Shown piece after piece: positions 1-7,222 of a stretch of DNA of 11,647 nt (within the stretch, counting starts at the first letter, position 1; each line of letters begins with the position of its first letter). This DNA is from an uncultured Bacteroidales bacterium. GTDB lineage: Bacteria; Bacteroidota; Bacteroidia; Bacteroidales; Lentimicrobiaceae. A program made the translations under genes and the position numbers. Below the pieces are notes generated by a model that ran no database searches, was not told where the DNA came from, and saw nothing but the letters and a program-made list of their open reading frames with translations. The DNA is taken from assembly GCA_937894795.1 (NCBI GenBank), contig CALCQV010000061.1:1-11647 (forward strand). Direction: 5' to 3'.

Positions 1-1
1 G

Positions 2-91
2 GATATGACGGCCTTTAAGGGCAATGAAACATTGCGTTCGGGTATCTTCCAGGGCCTGGAGATTCCCCTGAAGGAGATATTCACAGCGTGA
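2..91 (+). CDS. Possible 3' end of an upstream gene (partial)
   Basis: One plus-strand frame is open from the left edge to a TGA at 89-91 and would give 29 C-terminal residues ending in IPLKEIFTA. I do not recognise the peptide; it is hydrophilic with no motif. If real, its stop lies 7 nt before the next start codon, which would suit an operon. The support is weak: the stretch is short, and a minus-strand frame is also open across it. The region from 1 to about 125 is visibly richer in GC than the DNA that follows. Confidence 0.25.
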   Translation, partial: DMTAFKGNETLRSGIFQGLEIPLKEIFTA

Positions 92-98
92 CGCGGGC

Positions 99-893
99 AT
101 GGCCGGAGGAACCTTTCCCGGGTGGGTCTATGCATCAATGATTGCAATGGCGGCTCTAATTGTAATTATCATTTTTGCAGATAAAAGAAGACGATTATAT
201 CTTTTTGGCAGTCTTTTCTTTCTACTCAGCATAAGTATGGTTCTACCGCTCTTCTGGTCGAGAATTTTCATTACAGCCGACCGATACACTTACATTCCTT
301 ACTTGGGACTGTTCATAATAATAGCAGATTGGATAACCGGCATATGGGACAGACGATCAGAACTTCAGGCTTCAACACGCAGAATGCTTTACACTTCGGC
401 TTTTTTAATAACCATTCTGCTATTAGCAATCACATGGAACAGAATCAGAGTATGGCATGATGTACCCACATTATTGGGAGATGTTATAGAAAAACAACGG
501 TCAGATTCAGACATGGCACACGGTTACTTTTATCTGGGCAACTATTATGATACCGGTGGCAAGGATGAAGAGGCCGTCAAAAATTATAATCTTGCCATCA
601 GTCGCAATCCCCGATACCTGCTTGCATACAATAACCGGGGAATCCTGAAGGGGAAACACATGGATATCAATGGTGCCATAGCCGATTTTACACAGGCAAT
701 AACATTAAAGCCTGACTATGCTGAAGCCTATTACAACAGAGGGGTAGCTTACTATCAGCAACAGCAGCCCGACCGTGCCTGTACTGATTGGACAAAAGCC
801 TCTCAACTGGGATTTAAACAAGCAAATTCTGTAATCAGCCAATATTGCTTCAGGCAAAAACTACCCGACTTCGATAAGGTCACATCTGATTAA
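99..893 (+). CDS. Membrane-anchored TPR protein, resembles the C-terminal half of a TMTC-like protein
   Basis: The protein is 264 residues. Four hydrophobic segments are visible at about 10-27, 33-53, 64-83 and 98-113. Three tetratricopeptide repeats follow at about 140-173, 174-207 and 208-241, with typical residues such as AYNNRG, AIADFTQAITLKPDY and AEAYYNRGVAYY. The stretch ITADRYTYIPYLGLF (58-72) resembles the conserved membrane motif of bacterial TMTC-like/O-GlcNAc-transferase-like TPR proteins. In those relatives this motif comes after several hundred residues of multi-pass membrane domain, which are missing here. The frame is closed by a TGA at 69-71, so the start at 99 is the first available. 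Position 71-76 (AAGGAG) is too far away to be an obvious ribosome binding site. The TPRs suggest protein-protein contacts at the membrane; enzyme activity cannot be inferred. It may be a remnant, a short paralogue, or the product of a frameshift or assembly join near the left edge. Confidence 0.75.
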   Translation: MAGGTFPGWVYASMIAMAALIVIIIFADKRRRLYLFGSLFFLLSISMVLPLFWSRIFITADRYTYIPYLGLFIIIADWITGIWDRRSELQASTRRMLYTSAFLITILLLAITWNRIRVWHDVPTLLGDVIEKQRSDSDMAHGYFYLGNYYDTGGKDEEAVKNYNLAISRNPRYLLAYNNRGILKGKHMDINGAIADFTQAITLKPDYAEAYYNRGVAYYQQQQPDRACTDWTKASQLGFKQANSVISQYCFRQKLPDFDKVTSD

Positions 894-1001
894 AGCATGA
901 TCATCACAACAACCACTGACAAGACAACACAACCTCACTACAATATAAACTCTTTCAAACACTTGAATAACTTATTAATCAAATAATTAAAAAATTACAT
1001 T

Positions 1002-2867
1002 ATGGAACGCAAGGAGATAAACAGTTTCATCAGAAACATTGAGCTCTTCAAGGGATTAAGCGACTCAGAATTAGAAATTGTTGCAGCAGCCATTACTACT
1101 GCCAGGTATAAGGAAGGAGAATTCCTTTTCAGTGAACACACCCCCAGAGAGAAAATATTCCTTATTTACGAAGGTCATATTGAGCTCACCAAGAAAACAG
1201 CCATTGGCCGGGAACAGAAGTTAAGTTATTTCAGCAAATTTGATTTCCTTGGTGAAGGATCTCTCACTGATGAATCAGACCATTCTACCAATGCCAGGGC
1301 AACAATGCCAACAACGGCCTTGTTGCTTGACAGGAAATTCTTTGAAGAGAATGGCTCCATTTCCCTGAAAGTCTTTTCAAACATAGCGAGGGTAATTTCG
1401 CGACGGATGCGCCAGACCAACGCCCGTATGGTAAGTTCGGCAGCACAGTACGAATCAGGCAGAACCCGTCAGGAGCATGACCTGCTTGGTTACAGGGAAG
1501 TACCGTATGAATATTATTACGGGATTCAGACCCTCAGGGCACTTGAGAACTTCAACATATCAGGGGTACAGCTGAACTTCCATCCCGTATTCATTGAAGC
1601 ACTCGCCATGGTTAAAATGGCATCAGCGAAAGCCAATTATGACCTTGGATTATTAAGCAAACCATTGGCTGATGCAATAATGAAAGCGTGCGAAGAGGTT
1701 ATTCATGGCAAGTACACCTACCATTTCGTTGTTGATATGATTCAGGGAGGAGCAGGAACCTCCACTAACATGAATGCCAATGAAGTTATTGCCAACAGAG
1801 CATTGGAAATCATGGGACATCAGCGTGGCGAATATGAGTTCTGTCATCCTAACAATCATGTAAACCTCTCACAGTCAACAAATGACGCTTACCCAACAGC
1901 CATTAAGATTGCATTGCTGAAGAACAACAAAAAGCTGACTGCAGTATTGGTTGATTTGATTGCCGCCTTTAAAGCCAAAGCCGCCGAGTTCAGTCATGTG
2001 ATTAAAATGGGCCGTACCCAATTGCAGGATGCAGTACCGATGACATTGGGTCAAGAGTTTGAAGCCTATGCCGTTATGTTGGAAGAAGAGATTGCCCGTT
2101 TACACCAGAATGTGCAGCTGTTTCTCGAAATCAATATGGGCGGAACTGCCATTGGTACCGGCATTAACGCCGATCCCCGGTACAGTGAAATAGTTACAGC
2201 CCATTTACAGGATATTACCGGATATCCGGTTGTACTTGCAGCTAATCTGGTGGAAGCAACCCAGGATACGGGTGCTTTTATTATGTACTCATCCGCTATT
2301 AAACGTTTAGCCGTTAAGCTCTCAAAGATATCAAACGACTTACGCTTACTATCATCCGGGCCAAGAGCGGGTTTCAATGAAATAAACCTGCCCCCCATGC
2401 AACCGGGAAGTACAATTATGCCAGGCAAGGTTAACCCGGTAATACCTGAAGTTGTAAATCAGATAGCATTCCGCGTAATAGGTAATGACCTCACCATAAC
2501 CATGGCGGCTGAAGCCGGACAGTTGGAGTTAAATGTTATGGAGCCAATAATTGTACATTGTCTTTTTGAATCCATAGAGATGTTAAAGAATGGAATGAGC
2601 ACCCTTAATCATCGCTGTATCAAAGATATCACTGCCAATGAAGAGGTATGCAGAAACATGGTATACAACAGCATAGGATTGGTCACTGCTCTCAACCCAA
2701 TTATTGGCTATGAAGCATCCAACAAGCTCGCAAAACAGGCATTGGATACAGGACGCCGTGTATATGACCTTGTGCTGGAAAACAAGCTAATGTCGAAAGA
2801 AGAGTTGGATGAAGCACTCGATCCCAGAAATATGCTTGGCCCTAAGGAGATGAGAAATCAGGGATAG
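1002..2867 (+). CDS. aspA: Aspartate ammonia-lyase with N-terminal cyclic-nucleotide-binding domain
   Basis: The 621-residue protein has two parts. Residues 5-135 form a CRP/FNR-type cNMP-binding beta-roll, including a phosphate-binding-cassette-like segment with G84-E85, S87-L88 and A98-R99-A100-T101. Residues 155-618 are a full class II fumarase/aspartase. STNDAYPT (291-298) and the flexible catalytic loop G469-S470-T471-I-M-P-G-K476-V-N478 are intact; S470 aligns with the catalytic serine of FumC/AspB. GRTQLQDAVPMT (337-348) carries Gln where fumarases have a catalytic-site His, which points to aspartase: L-aspartate to fumarate plus ammonia, in the cytoplasm. Ordinary aspartases are about 470 residues, so about 150 N-terminal residues are extra. 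No helix-turn-helix is present, so the added domain is more likely an allosteric sensor than a DNA-binding regulator. The ATG at 1002 begins the cNMP domain and follows a very AT-rich leader; 894-1001 shows no clear -7 box. The gene appears monocistronic, ending at the hairpin at 2926. Confidence 0.95.
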   Translation: MERKEINSFIRNIELFKGLSDSELEIVAAAITTARYKEGEFLFSEHTPREKIFLIYEGHIELTKKTAIGREQKLSYFSKFDFLGEGSLTDESDHSTNARATMPTTALLLDRKFFEENGSISLKVFSNIARVISRRMRQTNARMVSSAAQYESGRTRQEHDLLGYREVPYEYYYGIQTLRALENFNISGVQLNFHPVFIEALAMVKMASAKANYDLGLLSKPLADAIMKACEEVIHGKYTYHFVVDMIQGGAGTSTNMNANEVIANRALEIMGHQRGEYEFCHPNNHVNLSQSTNDAYPTAIKIALLKNNKKLTAVLVDLIAAFKAKAAEFSHVIKMGRTQLQDAVPMTLGQEFEAYAVMLEEEIARLHQNVQLFLEINMGGTAIGTGINADPRYSEIVTAHLQDITGYPVVLAANLVEATQDTGAFIMYSSAIKRLAVKLSKISNDLRLLSSGPRAGFNEINLPPMQPGSTIMPGKVNPVIPEVVNQIAFRVIGNDLTITMAAEAGQLELNVMEPIIVHCLFESIEMLKNGMSTLNHRCIKDITANEEVCRNMVYNSIGLVTALNPIIGYEASNKLAKQALDTGRRVYDLVLENKLMSKEELDEALDPRNMLGPKEMRNQG

Positions 2868-2925
2868 CAAATACTCAAATGGCAATTAATAACAAGACCA
2901 ATAAATAATAAATGTTGGTAATAAA

Positions 2926-2957
2926 AGAGAGGAGTCGGCTTTCGCCAACTCCTCTCT
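2926..2957. terminator. Strong hairpin between convergent genes, probable bidirectional terminator
   Basis: The left arm GAGAGGAGTCGGC (2927-2939) and right arm GCCAACTCCTCTC (2944-2956) pair over 13 positions with one C/A mismatch around a TTTC loop. A further A-T pair extends the base. Read on the minus strand, the stem is followed by CTTTTATTA, a reasonable U-tract, so it is best suited to ending purC transcription, about 60 nt past that stop. On the plus strand, about 60 nt past the aspartase stop, the tail (ATTTAAT) is weaker. Confidence 0.8.
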
Positions 2958-3016
2958 CATTTAATCCCGGTAGTCTTTCATCCCCTGCTTACCAGGAATT
3001 CTTCCATATCAGGCGG

Positions 3017-3970
3017 CTATCTATAATAAGCCGTGATAAAATTCTGTATATTGTTTTCAACACGTTTGAGAACATTGGAGATATCAGCACGGATGAACTT
3101 AGTGCCGGTAATACTCTCGTAAAGTTCAATATAACGCTCAGAGACGGCAGTAACAAAATCTTCAGGCATATCAGGAACAGTTTGACCATCTTTGCCCTGA
3201 AAATTGTTAGCTATAAGCCATTCGCGCACAAATTCCTTTGACAACTGCCTCTGTGCTTCGCCCCTATTCTGCCTTTCTTCATATCCCTCAAGGTAGAAAT
3301 AACGGGATGAGTCGGGCGTGTGAATTTCATCTATCAGATAGATATCACTTCCATCTTTTCCAAACTCATACTTGGTATCTACAAGAATCAGGCCCATTTT
3401 AGCTGCAATTTCAGTACCTCTGCGGAATATACGGCGAGTATAATCCTCCAGTTTTACATATTCAGCTTCATCAACCAGTCCTGAGCTTATAATCTCCTCG
3501 CGTGAGATATCCTCATCATGGCCAATCATAGCTTTAGTGGTTGGAGTAATAATAGGTTCAGGGAATTTATCATTCTCCTTCATCCCATCAGGCATTGGCA
3601 CACCGCAAAGGGTACGTTTGCCACTTTTATATTCACGCCATGCATGGCCTGAGAGATATCCGCGGATGACCATTTCAACCTTGAAAGGTTCACATAAACG
3701 GCCAACGGTAACCATAGGATCAGGAGTGGCTATTTTCCAATTTGGCACGATATCGCTGGTGTCATCGAGGAATTGAGCTGCTATCTGGTTCAGCACCTGG
3801 CCTTTATAAGGGATACCTTTTGGCAGTACCACATCAAAAGCAGAAATGCGATCAGTTGTAACCATTATCAGCAATTCATCCTTTATATGATATACATCGC
3901 GCACTTTGCCTACATACAGATGTGTCTGTCCCGGAAGATTGAAATTTGTTTTGGTGACAGCGTTTGTCAT
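3017..3970 (-). CDS. purC: Phosphoribosylaminoimidazole-succinocarboxamide synthase (SAICAR synthase)
   Basis: PurC catalyses the ATP-dependent joining of CAIR and L-aspartate to give SAICAR in de novo purine synthesis, in the cytoplasm. The 317-residue protein is full length for the longer PurC form. Motifs in order are GKVRDVY (21-27, nucleotide-binding N-terminal motif), TTDRISAFD (38-46), VIRGYLSGHAWREY (101-114), LILVDTKYEFG (194-204, family signature) and LIDEIHTPDSSRYF (212-225, second signature). The start at 3970 gives the usual N-terminus. The GH13 gene upstream ends only 26 nt before this start and no separate promoter is evident, so the two may be co-transcribed. That pairing has no obvious metabolic logic. 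The hairpin at 2926-2957 lies just beyond the stop. Confidence 0.97.
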   Translation of the reverse strand: MTNAVTKTNFNLPGQTHLYVGKVRDVYHIKDELLIMVTTDRISAFDVVLPKGIPYKGQVLNQIAAQFLDDTSDIVPNWKIATPDPMVTVGRLCEPFKVEMVIRGYLSGHAWREYKSGKRTLCGVPMPDGMKENDKFPEPIITPTTKAMIGHDEDISREEIISSGLVDEAEYVKLEDYTRRIFRRGTEIAAKMGLILVDTKYEFGKDGSDIYLIDEIHTPDSSRYFYLEGYEERQNRGEAQRQLSKEFVREWLIANNFQGKDGQTVPDMPEDFVTAVSERYIELYESITGTKFIRADISNVLKRVENNIQNFITAYYR

Positions 3971-3996
3971 ATTAAAATAGATTAGAGGTTTTAAGA

Positions 3997-5724
3997 TTAA
4001 TTAACAAGCCAAAGATAGCTCAAAGGCTTCATTTTATATGGGAAAGTAATGGTTTCATTTGTCAGGAGATCCTTTAGAGAAGTTCCTTCAGGAAAATCTT
4101 CAGAAGAAACCACCACCGGATTTTCCGACAAATTATTAATAACCGACACACTCCTGCCCATAAAGGTCCTCCTATAAGCCAGGGTACTTCTGTTATAGCC
4201 ATTGTCGGCCAACAGCCAGTGCATATCACCCCTTCCGAAGGCAGGATTGTTTGAGCGTACCTTCAAAAGATGTTTGATCGATTTATAAACAAGTGATGTG
4301 AGGGAGTGAGGATCTTTAAGATTATTTTCAATTTCATTCCAATTGAGGTAACCTCTCACATAATAACGTGAATCAGTTTTACCCGTCATTTTCTTATAGT
4401 TTTCAAAGAACTCCTCATCGTTGAGTTTGGCAAATTCATCGCCATAAAACAGAATCGGAGTGCCGGGTAATGTTAGCATAATGCTATAAGCAAGTTCAAT
4501 TTTCAGGTGATTATGTTCAAGCAGTTCTGCTAACCGGGCAGAGATACCCTCACCTACCCTAAAATCCCATTCGGGTTTTCTGCAATAATGACCGTGAATT
4601 ATCGCCCTGTCTTCAGGAGTAACCATTTCCAAGGTAAGTTCATCATGTAACCGGAGGAACATAAACCATTGATTATCCGGCCCAATGGCAGGAGTAACCG
4701 CAGTGCTTAGAATATCTTCCACCGATTGAGGGTTTTGAACAGCCAGTGCCTTGAATATCATTGGCATAAGGGGGAAGTGATAACCGGCATGACACTCATC
4801 GTTGTCGCCAAAATATTTCACCACCTCAGCTGGGGGTTGACATGCTTCCGCCAGAAGCAGAGTATTAGGCCTTACATAATCAAGTACCGCTCTGAATATT
4901 TTAAGTATGACATGTGTTTCAGGCAGATTCTCACAGTTGGTGCCATCTTCCTTCCATAAATAAGGAATAGCATCGGCTCTGAAGCCATCAAGGCCTTGTT
5001 GCAACCAGAACAGCAAAATTTTTATAACCTCCAGAAGAACATCAGGATTCCGGTAATTCAAGTCGGGTTGGAATTCAAAGAATCGGTGAAAGAAATACCA
5101 TTCACCATCCTTCTCCCAATTACTCGGTACCATTCCTTTGAATAAAAGCCTTGTTTCCTTGTATTTATTGGTGTCCTTGTTCCAGATATAAAAATCTCTG
5201 TAAGGATTATCCGGTCCTTTACGCGACTCAACAAACCAGGGATGCTCCTCGCTTGTATGATTCATGGCAATATCGAAAATAACTTTGATGCCATATTCGT
5301 GAGCTTTCTGAAGGAATTTTCTAAATTCAGCCTGTTTGACCTCCTCCTTAATATCGGCCGGAAAACCAAACAGCTCAGGCCTGATATTTCTATAATCACG
5401 AATATCAAAGCCTGCATCTCTCATCGGTGAATCAAGAATAGGAAGCAACCATAAGCAGGTAATGCCAAGTTCACGCAGATGGTCAAGCTTACTGATAAGG
5501 CCATCAAAAGTGTGATTGAATAAATCAACATAAACTGAATAAACAACAGCATCCTTGTACCACCCTTCAGCCTGGGGCTCAAGTCCAAAACCTGCTTTTG
5601 AACTCTCAACCAGTTCCAATAACTCGTTTAATTTGTTATTCTGTGTCGGCGGATAGAGCTTATTCCATTCATAAACAATCTTTTCTTGCACTTCTTTATT
5701 CATATCTATAGTCGATTTTTTCAT
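3997..5724 (-). CDS. GH13 alpha-amylase-family enzyme, trehalose synthase (TreS)-like
   Basis: The chosen start gives 575 residues with no signal peptide, so the enzyme should be cytoplasmic. The GH13 barrel is complete: region I DIAMNHT (151-157), nucleophile D251 in GLDGFRADAIPY, acid/base E293 in LLLAEACQPP, and D361 in RLHDELTLE. Segments NCENLPETH (263-271), YFGDNDECH (304-312) and LTLEMVTPEDR (363-373) are characteristic of the TreS/maltose alpha-D-glucosyltransferase subfamily, which interconverts maltose and trehalose. Two differences stand out. The RTPMQW motif expected after the GDE segment is replaced by YVRGYLNW (about 455-462), and the first 50 or so residues are a helical extension. 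Substrate is therefore uncertain: trehalose synthase, another glucosyltransferase or an alpha-glucosidase. An in-frame ATG at 5808 would add 28 low-complexity residues, but the promoter at 5742-5768 lies inside that stretch, favouring 5724 (or 5703). It sits 26 nt upstream of purC. No maltokinase or GlgE partner is nearby. Confidence 0.9.
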   Translation of the reverse strand: MKKSTIDMNKEVQEKIVYEWNKLYPPTQNNKLNELLELVESSKAGFGLEPQAEGWYKDAVVYSVYVDLFNHTFDGLISKLDHLRELGITCLWLLPILDSPMRDAGFDIRDYRNIRPELFGFPADIKEEVKQAEFRKFLQKAHEYGIKVIFDIAMNHTSEEHPWFVESRKGPDNPYRDFYIWNKDTNKYKETRLLFKGMVPSNWEKDGEWYFFHRFFEFQPDLNYRNPDVLLEVIKILLFWLQQGLDGFRADAIPYLWKEDGTNCENLPETHVILKIFRAVLDYVRPNTLLLAEACQPPAEVVKYFGDNDECHAGYHFPLMPMIFKALAVQNPQSVEDILSTAVTPAIGPDNQWFMFLRLHDELTLEMVTPEDRAIIHGHYCRKPEWDFRVGEGISARLAELLEHNHLKIELAYSIMLTLPGTPILFYGDEFAKLNDEEFFENYKKMTGKTDSRYYVRGYLNWNEIENNLKDPHSLTSLVYKSIKHLLKVRSNNPAFGRGDMHWLLADNGYNRSTLAYRRTFMGRSVSVINNLSENPVVVSSEDFPEGTSLKDLLTNETITFPYKMKPLSYLWLVN

Positions 5725-5741
5725 ATTGAATTCTCTGAATG

Positions 5742-5768
5742 CAAATTTAATTTTAAAAACGATGTCAA
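5742..5768 (-). promoter_or_regulatory. Bacteroidota-type promoter for the TreS-like gene
   Basis: On the minus strand TTGACA (5768-5763) is followed 13 nt later by TAAATTTG (5749-5742), an exact match to the Bacteroidota -7 consensus TAnnTTTG. Transcription would begin near 5735, about 10 nt before the ATG at 5724. The site therefore drives the GH13 gene and possibly purC, and it lies inside the longest possible ORF, which argues against a start at 5808. Confidence 0.6.
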
Positions 5769-5868
5769 TGTTGGTTGATTGTTTTTTTATCTTCGTATTG
5801 ATATGCATTAAGAAAACCTGTCTAATACCAATAATGCGCGTAAATAGTTCACTAAGCGGTTAAAACTG

Positions 5869-7089
5869 ATGATGCGTTCAATTCTTTTAATCATTATTAC
5901 ATTCTTCACAATATGCGCCAATGCTCAGGTTGGGTTATTCCATCTGCCTAACGACAGGAAGCGCATGGCAGTTGACTTCGAGAATTACGATAACATGGTA
6001 GTGGTTGAGGTTGTGCTGCAGGATACGCTTCCAATAAAACTGATACTTGACAGTGGTATAGAAGGAATAATAATTACTGATCGCAATCTGGTAGAATATC
6101 TGGAACCTACATGCCTCAGATCATTCAAATTAAGCGCCCCAGGTAATTCCATTACTCTGGATGCTTGTGTTACCCCTCTGGTAAAGATGAATCTGGGGAA
6201 TCTTGAACCTCTTTTCTCAAATGTCATCTTGCTGCAGGAGGATGCCTTTTCCCTGGAATCATTTATCGGAGCTAAAGTACACGGGCTCATAGGAATAGAT
6301 AAATTCAGATCAATGATAGTGACCATAAACTATGATAAAAACTCTATAAAATTCACCAGGCCTGATGCATTCAGGTCACCTGTCAGGTCTGAAATAATAC
6401 CTTTAAGCATTGTTCGGGGCCGACCCTATATGACTGCACGTGTTGAGCTGGATACCAAAGAAATACGCAACTTATGGCTTATGATTGACTCAGGCGCAAA
6501 CCATCCATTGCTTCTCGAAACAGATTCCACTGATAACTACAAACCTCTGGCAGCACTTGAGACTACTATTGGCCGGGGGCTTGGCGGTAGCATCAAAGGT
6601 GCCTTCATAAGATCAGGATGGTTGTTAATGGGGAATTCACGGCTTGACAATATAATCACATCTATATCCTCTGAATACATGTCGGGCAATTCTGCTGCCC
6701 GCAACTTTCGCAATGGCACCATTGGATCGGGAGCCCTCTCAAGATTCATCGTCTCATTTGACTATACCAACAGCAGGCTGATATTGAAAAAGGGACTGAA
6801 GTTTGGCAAGCCTTTTGAATATAATATGAGTGGTATTACCATTGAATGTGTAAGTGCCGGTTTCAACATTTTCAAGGTAAGTGAAATTATTCCCGGATCG
6901 CCTGCCAATAATGCTGGAGTTCTGCCTGACGATTTGCTTATAAGTATAAATGGCAAGGCAGCTTTTACTCTTACTCTTGGTGAATTAAACGGCATGTTGA
7001 GTCGCCACCCCGGCGGCAGCATTACACTTGTTGTAAATCGTGATGGTGAACTTCTAACATTTAAGTTCAAATTGGAAAGGTTGATTTAA
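5869..7089 (+). CDS. Secreted bilobal retropepsin/pepsin-like aspartyl protease with C-terminal PDZ domain
   Basis: The 406-residue protein starts with a signal peptide (hydrophobic 4-16, likely cut after ANA at 19). Two aspartic-protease lobes follow, each with a catalytic-type triad and a hydrophobic approach: LILDSG (58-63, D61) and LWLMIDSG (202-209, D207). Each lobe also has the later glycine-rich element: GLIGIDKF (139-146) and GTIGSGALSRF (283-293). Residues 323-403 form a PDZ domain, including IIPGSPANNAGVLPDDLLISINGK. Both active-site motifs are DSG rather than DTG, which is common in this bacterial group. The predicted role is an endopeptidase in the periplasm or on the cell surface; the PDZ domain probably binds peptide ends. 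Two adjacent ATGs (5869 and 5872) could each be the start. It is divergent from the TreS-like gene and I see no clear promoter of its own. Whether it works with the downstream glycoside hydrolase is unknown. Confidence 0.88.
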   Translation: MMRSILLIIITFFTICANAQVGLFHLPNDRKRMAVDFENYDNMVVVEVVLQDTLPIKLILDSGIEGIIITDRNLVEYLEPTCLRSFKLSAPGNSITLDACVTPLVKMNLGNLEPLFSNVILLQEDAFSLESFIGAKVHGLIGIDKFRSMIVTINYDKNSIKFTRPDAFRSPVRSEIIPLSIVRGRPYMTARVELDTKEIRNLWLMIDSGANHPLLLETDSTDNYKPLAALETTIGRGLGGSIKGAFIRSGWLLMGNSRLDNIITSISSEYMSGNSAARNFRNGTIGSGALSRFIVSFDYTNSRLILKKGLKFGKPFEYNMSGITIECVSAGFNIFKVSEIIPGSPANNAGVLPDDLLISINGKAAFTLTLGELNGMLSRHPGGSITLVVNRDGELLTFKFKLERLI

Positions 7090-7133
7090 TGGATAACCAT
7101 GCTGTCTAATGATCCTCAATGATTAATTTTTAG

Positions 7134-7141
7134 TAAATTTG
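7134..7141 (+). promoter_or_regulatory. Candidate -7 box for the secreted GH13 gene
   Basis: TAAATTTG matches the Bacteroidota -7 consensus TAnnTTTG exactly and lies in the 133-nt gap after the protease gene. It would leave a 5' leader of about 75 nt before the ATG at 7223. No convincing TTTG/TTG -33 element is found at the expected distance, so support is partial. I see no stable hairpin or terminator in the gap. Confidence 0.35.
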
Positions 7142-7222
7142 GAATTCCTTCGAGAGGTGATTTTTAATTGTCCGAGACAGTAAACCCTGCCTTTATGAAG
7201 CGCTGATTTTAAATTCATTAGT

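Noticed and set aside
1..100. Minus-strand frame open from an ATG at 100 to the left edge
   Set aside because: About 33 codons with no motif cannot be distinguished from chance in such a short GC-rich stretch.
894..1001. Promoter for the aspartase gene in the AT-rich leader
   Set aside because: I could not find a TAnnTTTG box with suitable spacing; AT-richness alone is not enough.
2066..2428. 120-codon open frame on the minus strand inside the aspartase gene
   Set aside because: It is antisense to strongly conserved aspartase coding sequence, has no recognisable domain and no promoter or spacing suggesting expression.
1002..2867. Class II fumarase as the identity of the lyase domain
   Set aside because: The active-site segment reads GRTQLQDAVPMT with Gln in place of the fumarase His, which is the aspartase pattern.
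1002..2867. A CRP/FNR transcription factor
   Set aside because: No helix-turn-helix follows the nucleotide-binding domain; the chain passes directly into a complete aspartase.
2912..3241. 109-codon plus-strand open frame covering the terminator and the 3' end of purC
   Set aside because: It overlaps the hairpin and the antisense of PurC, and its translation shows no motif; it is a shadow frame.
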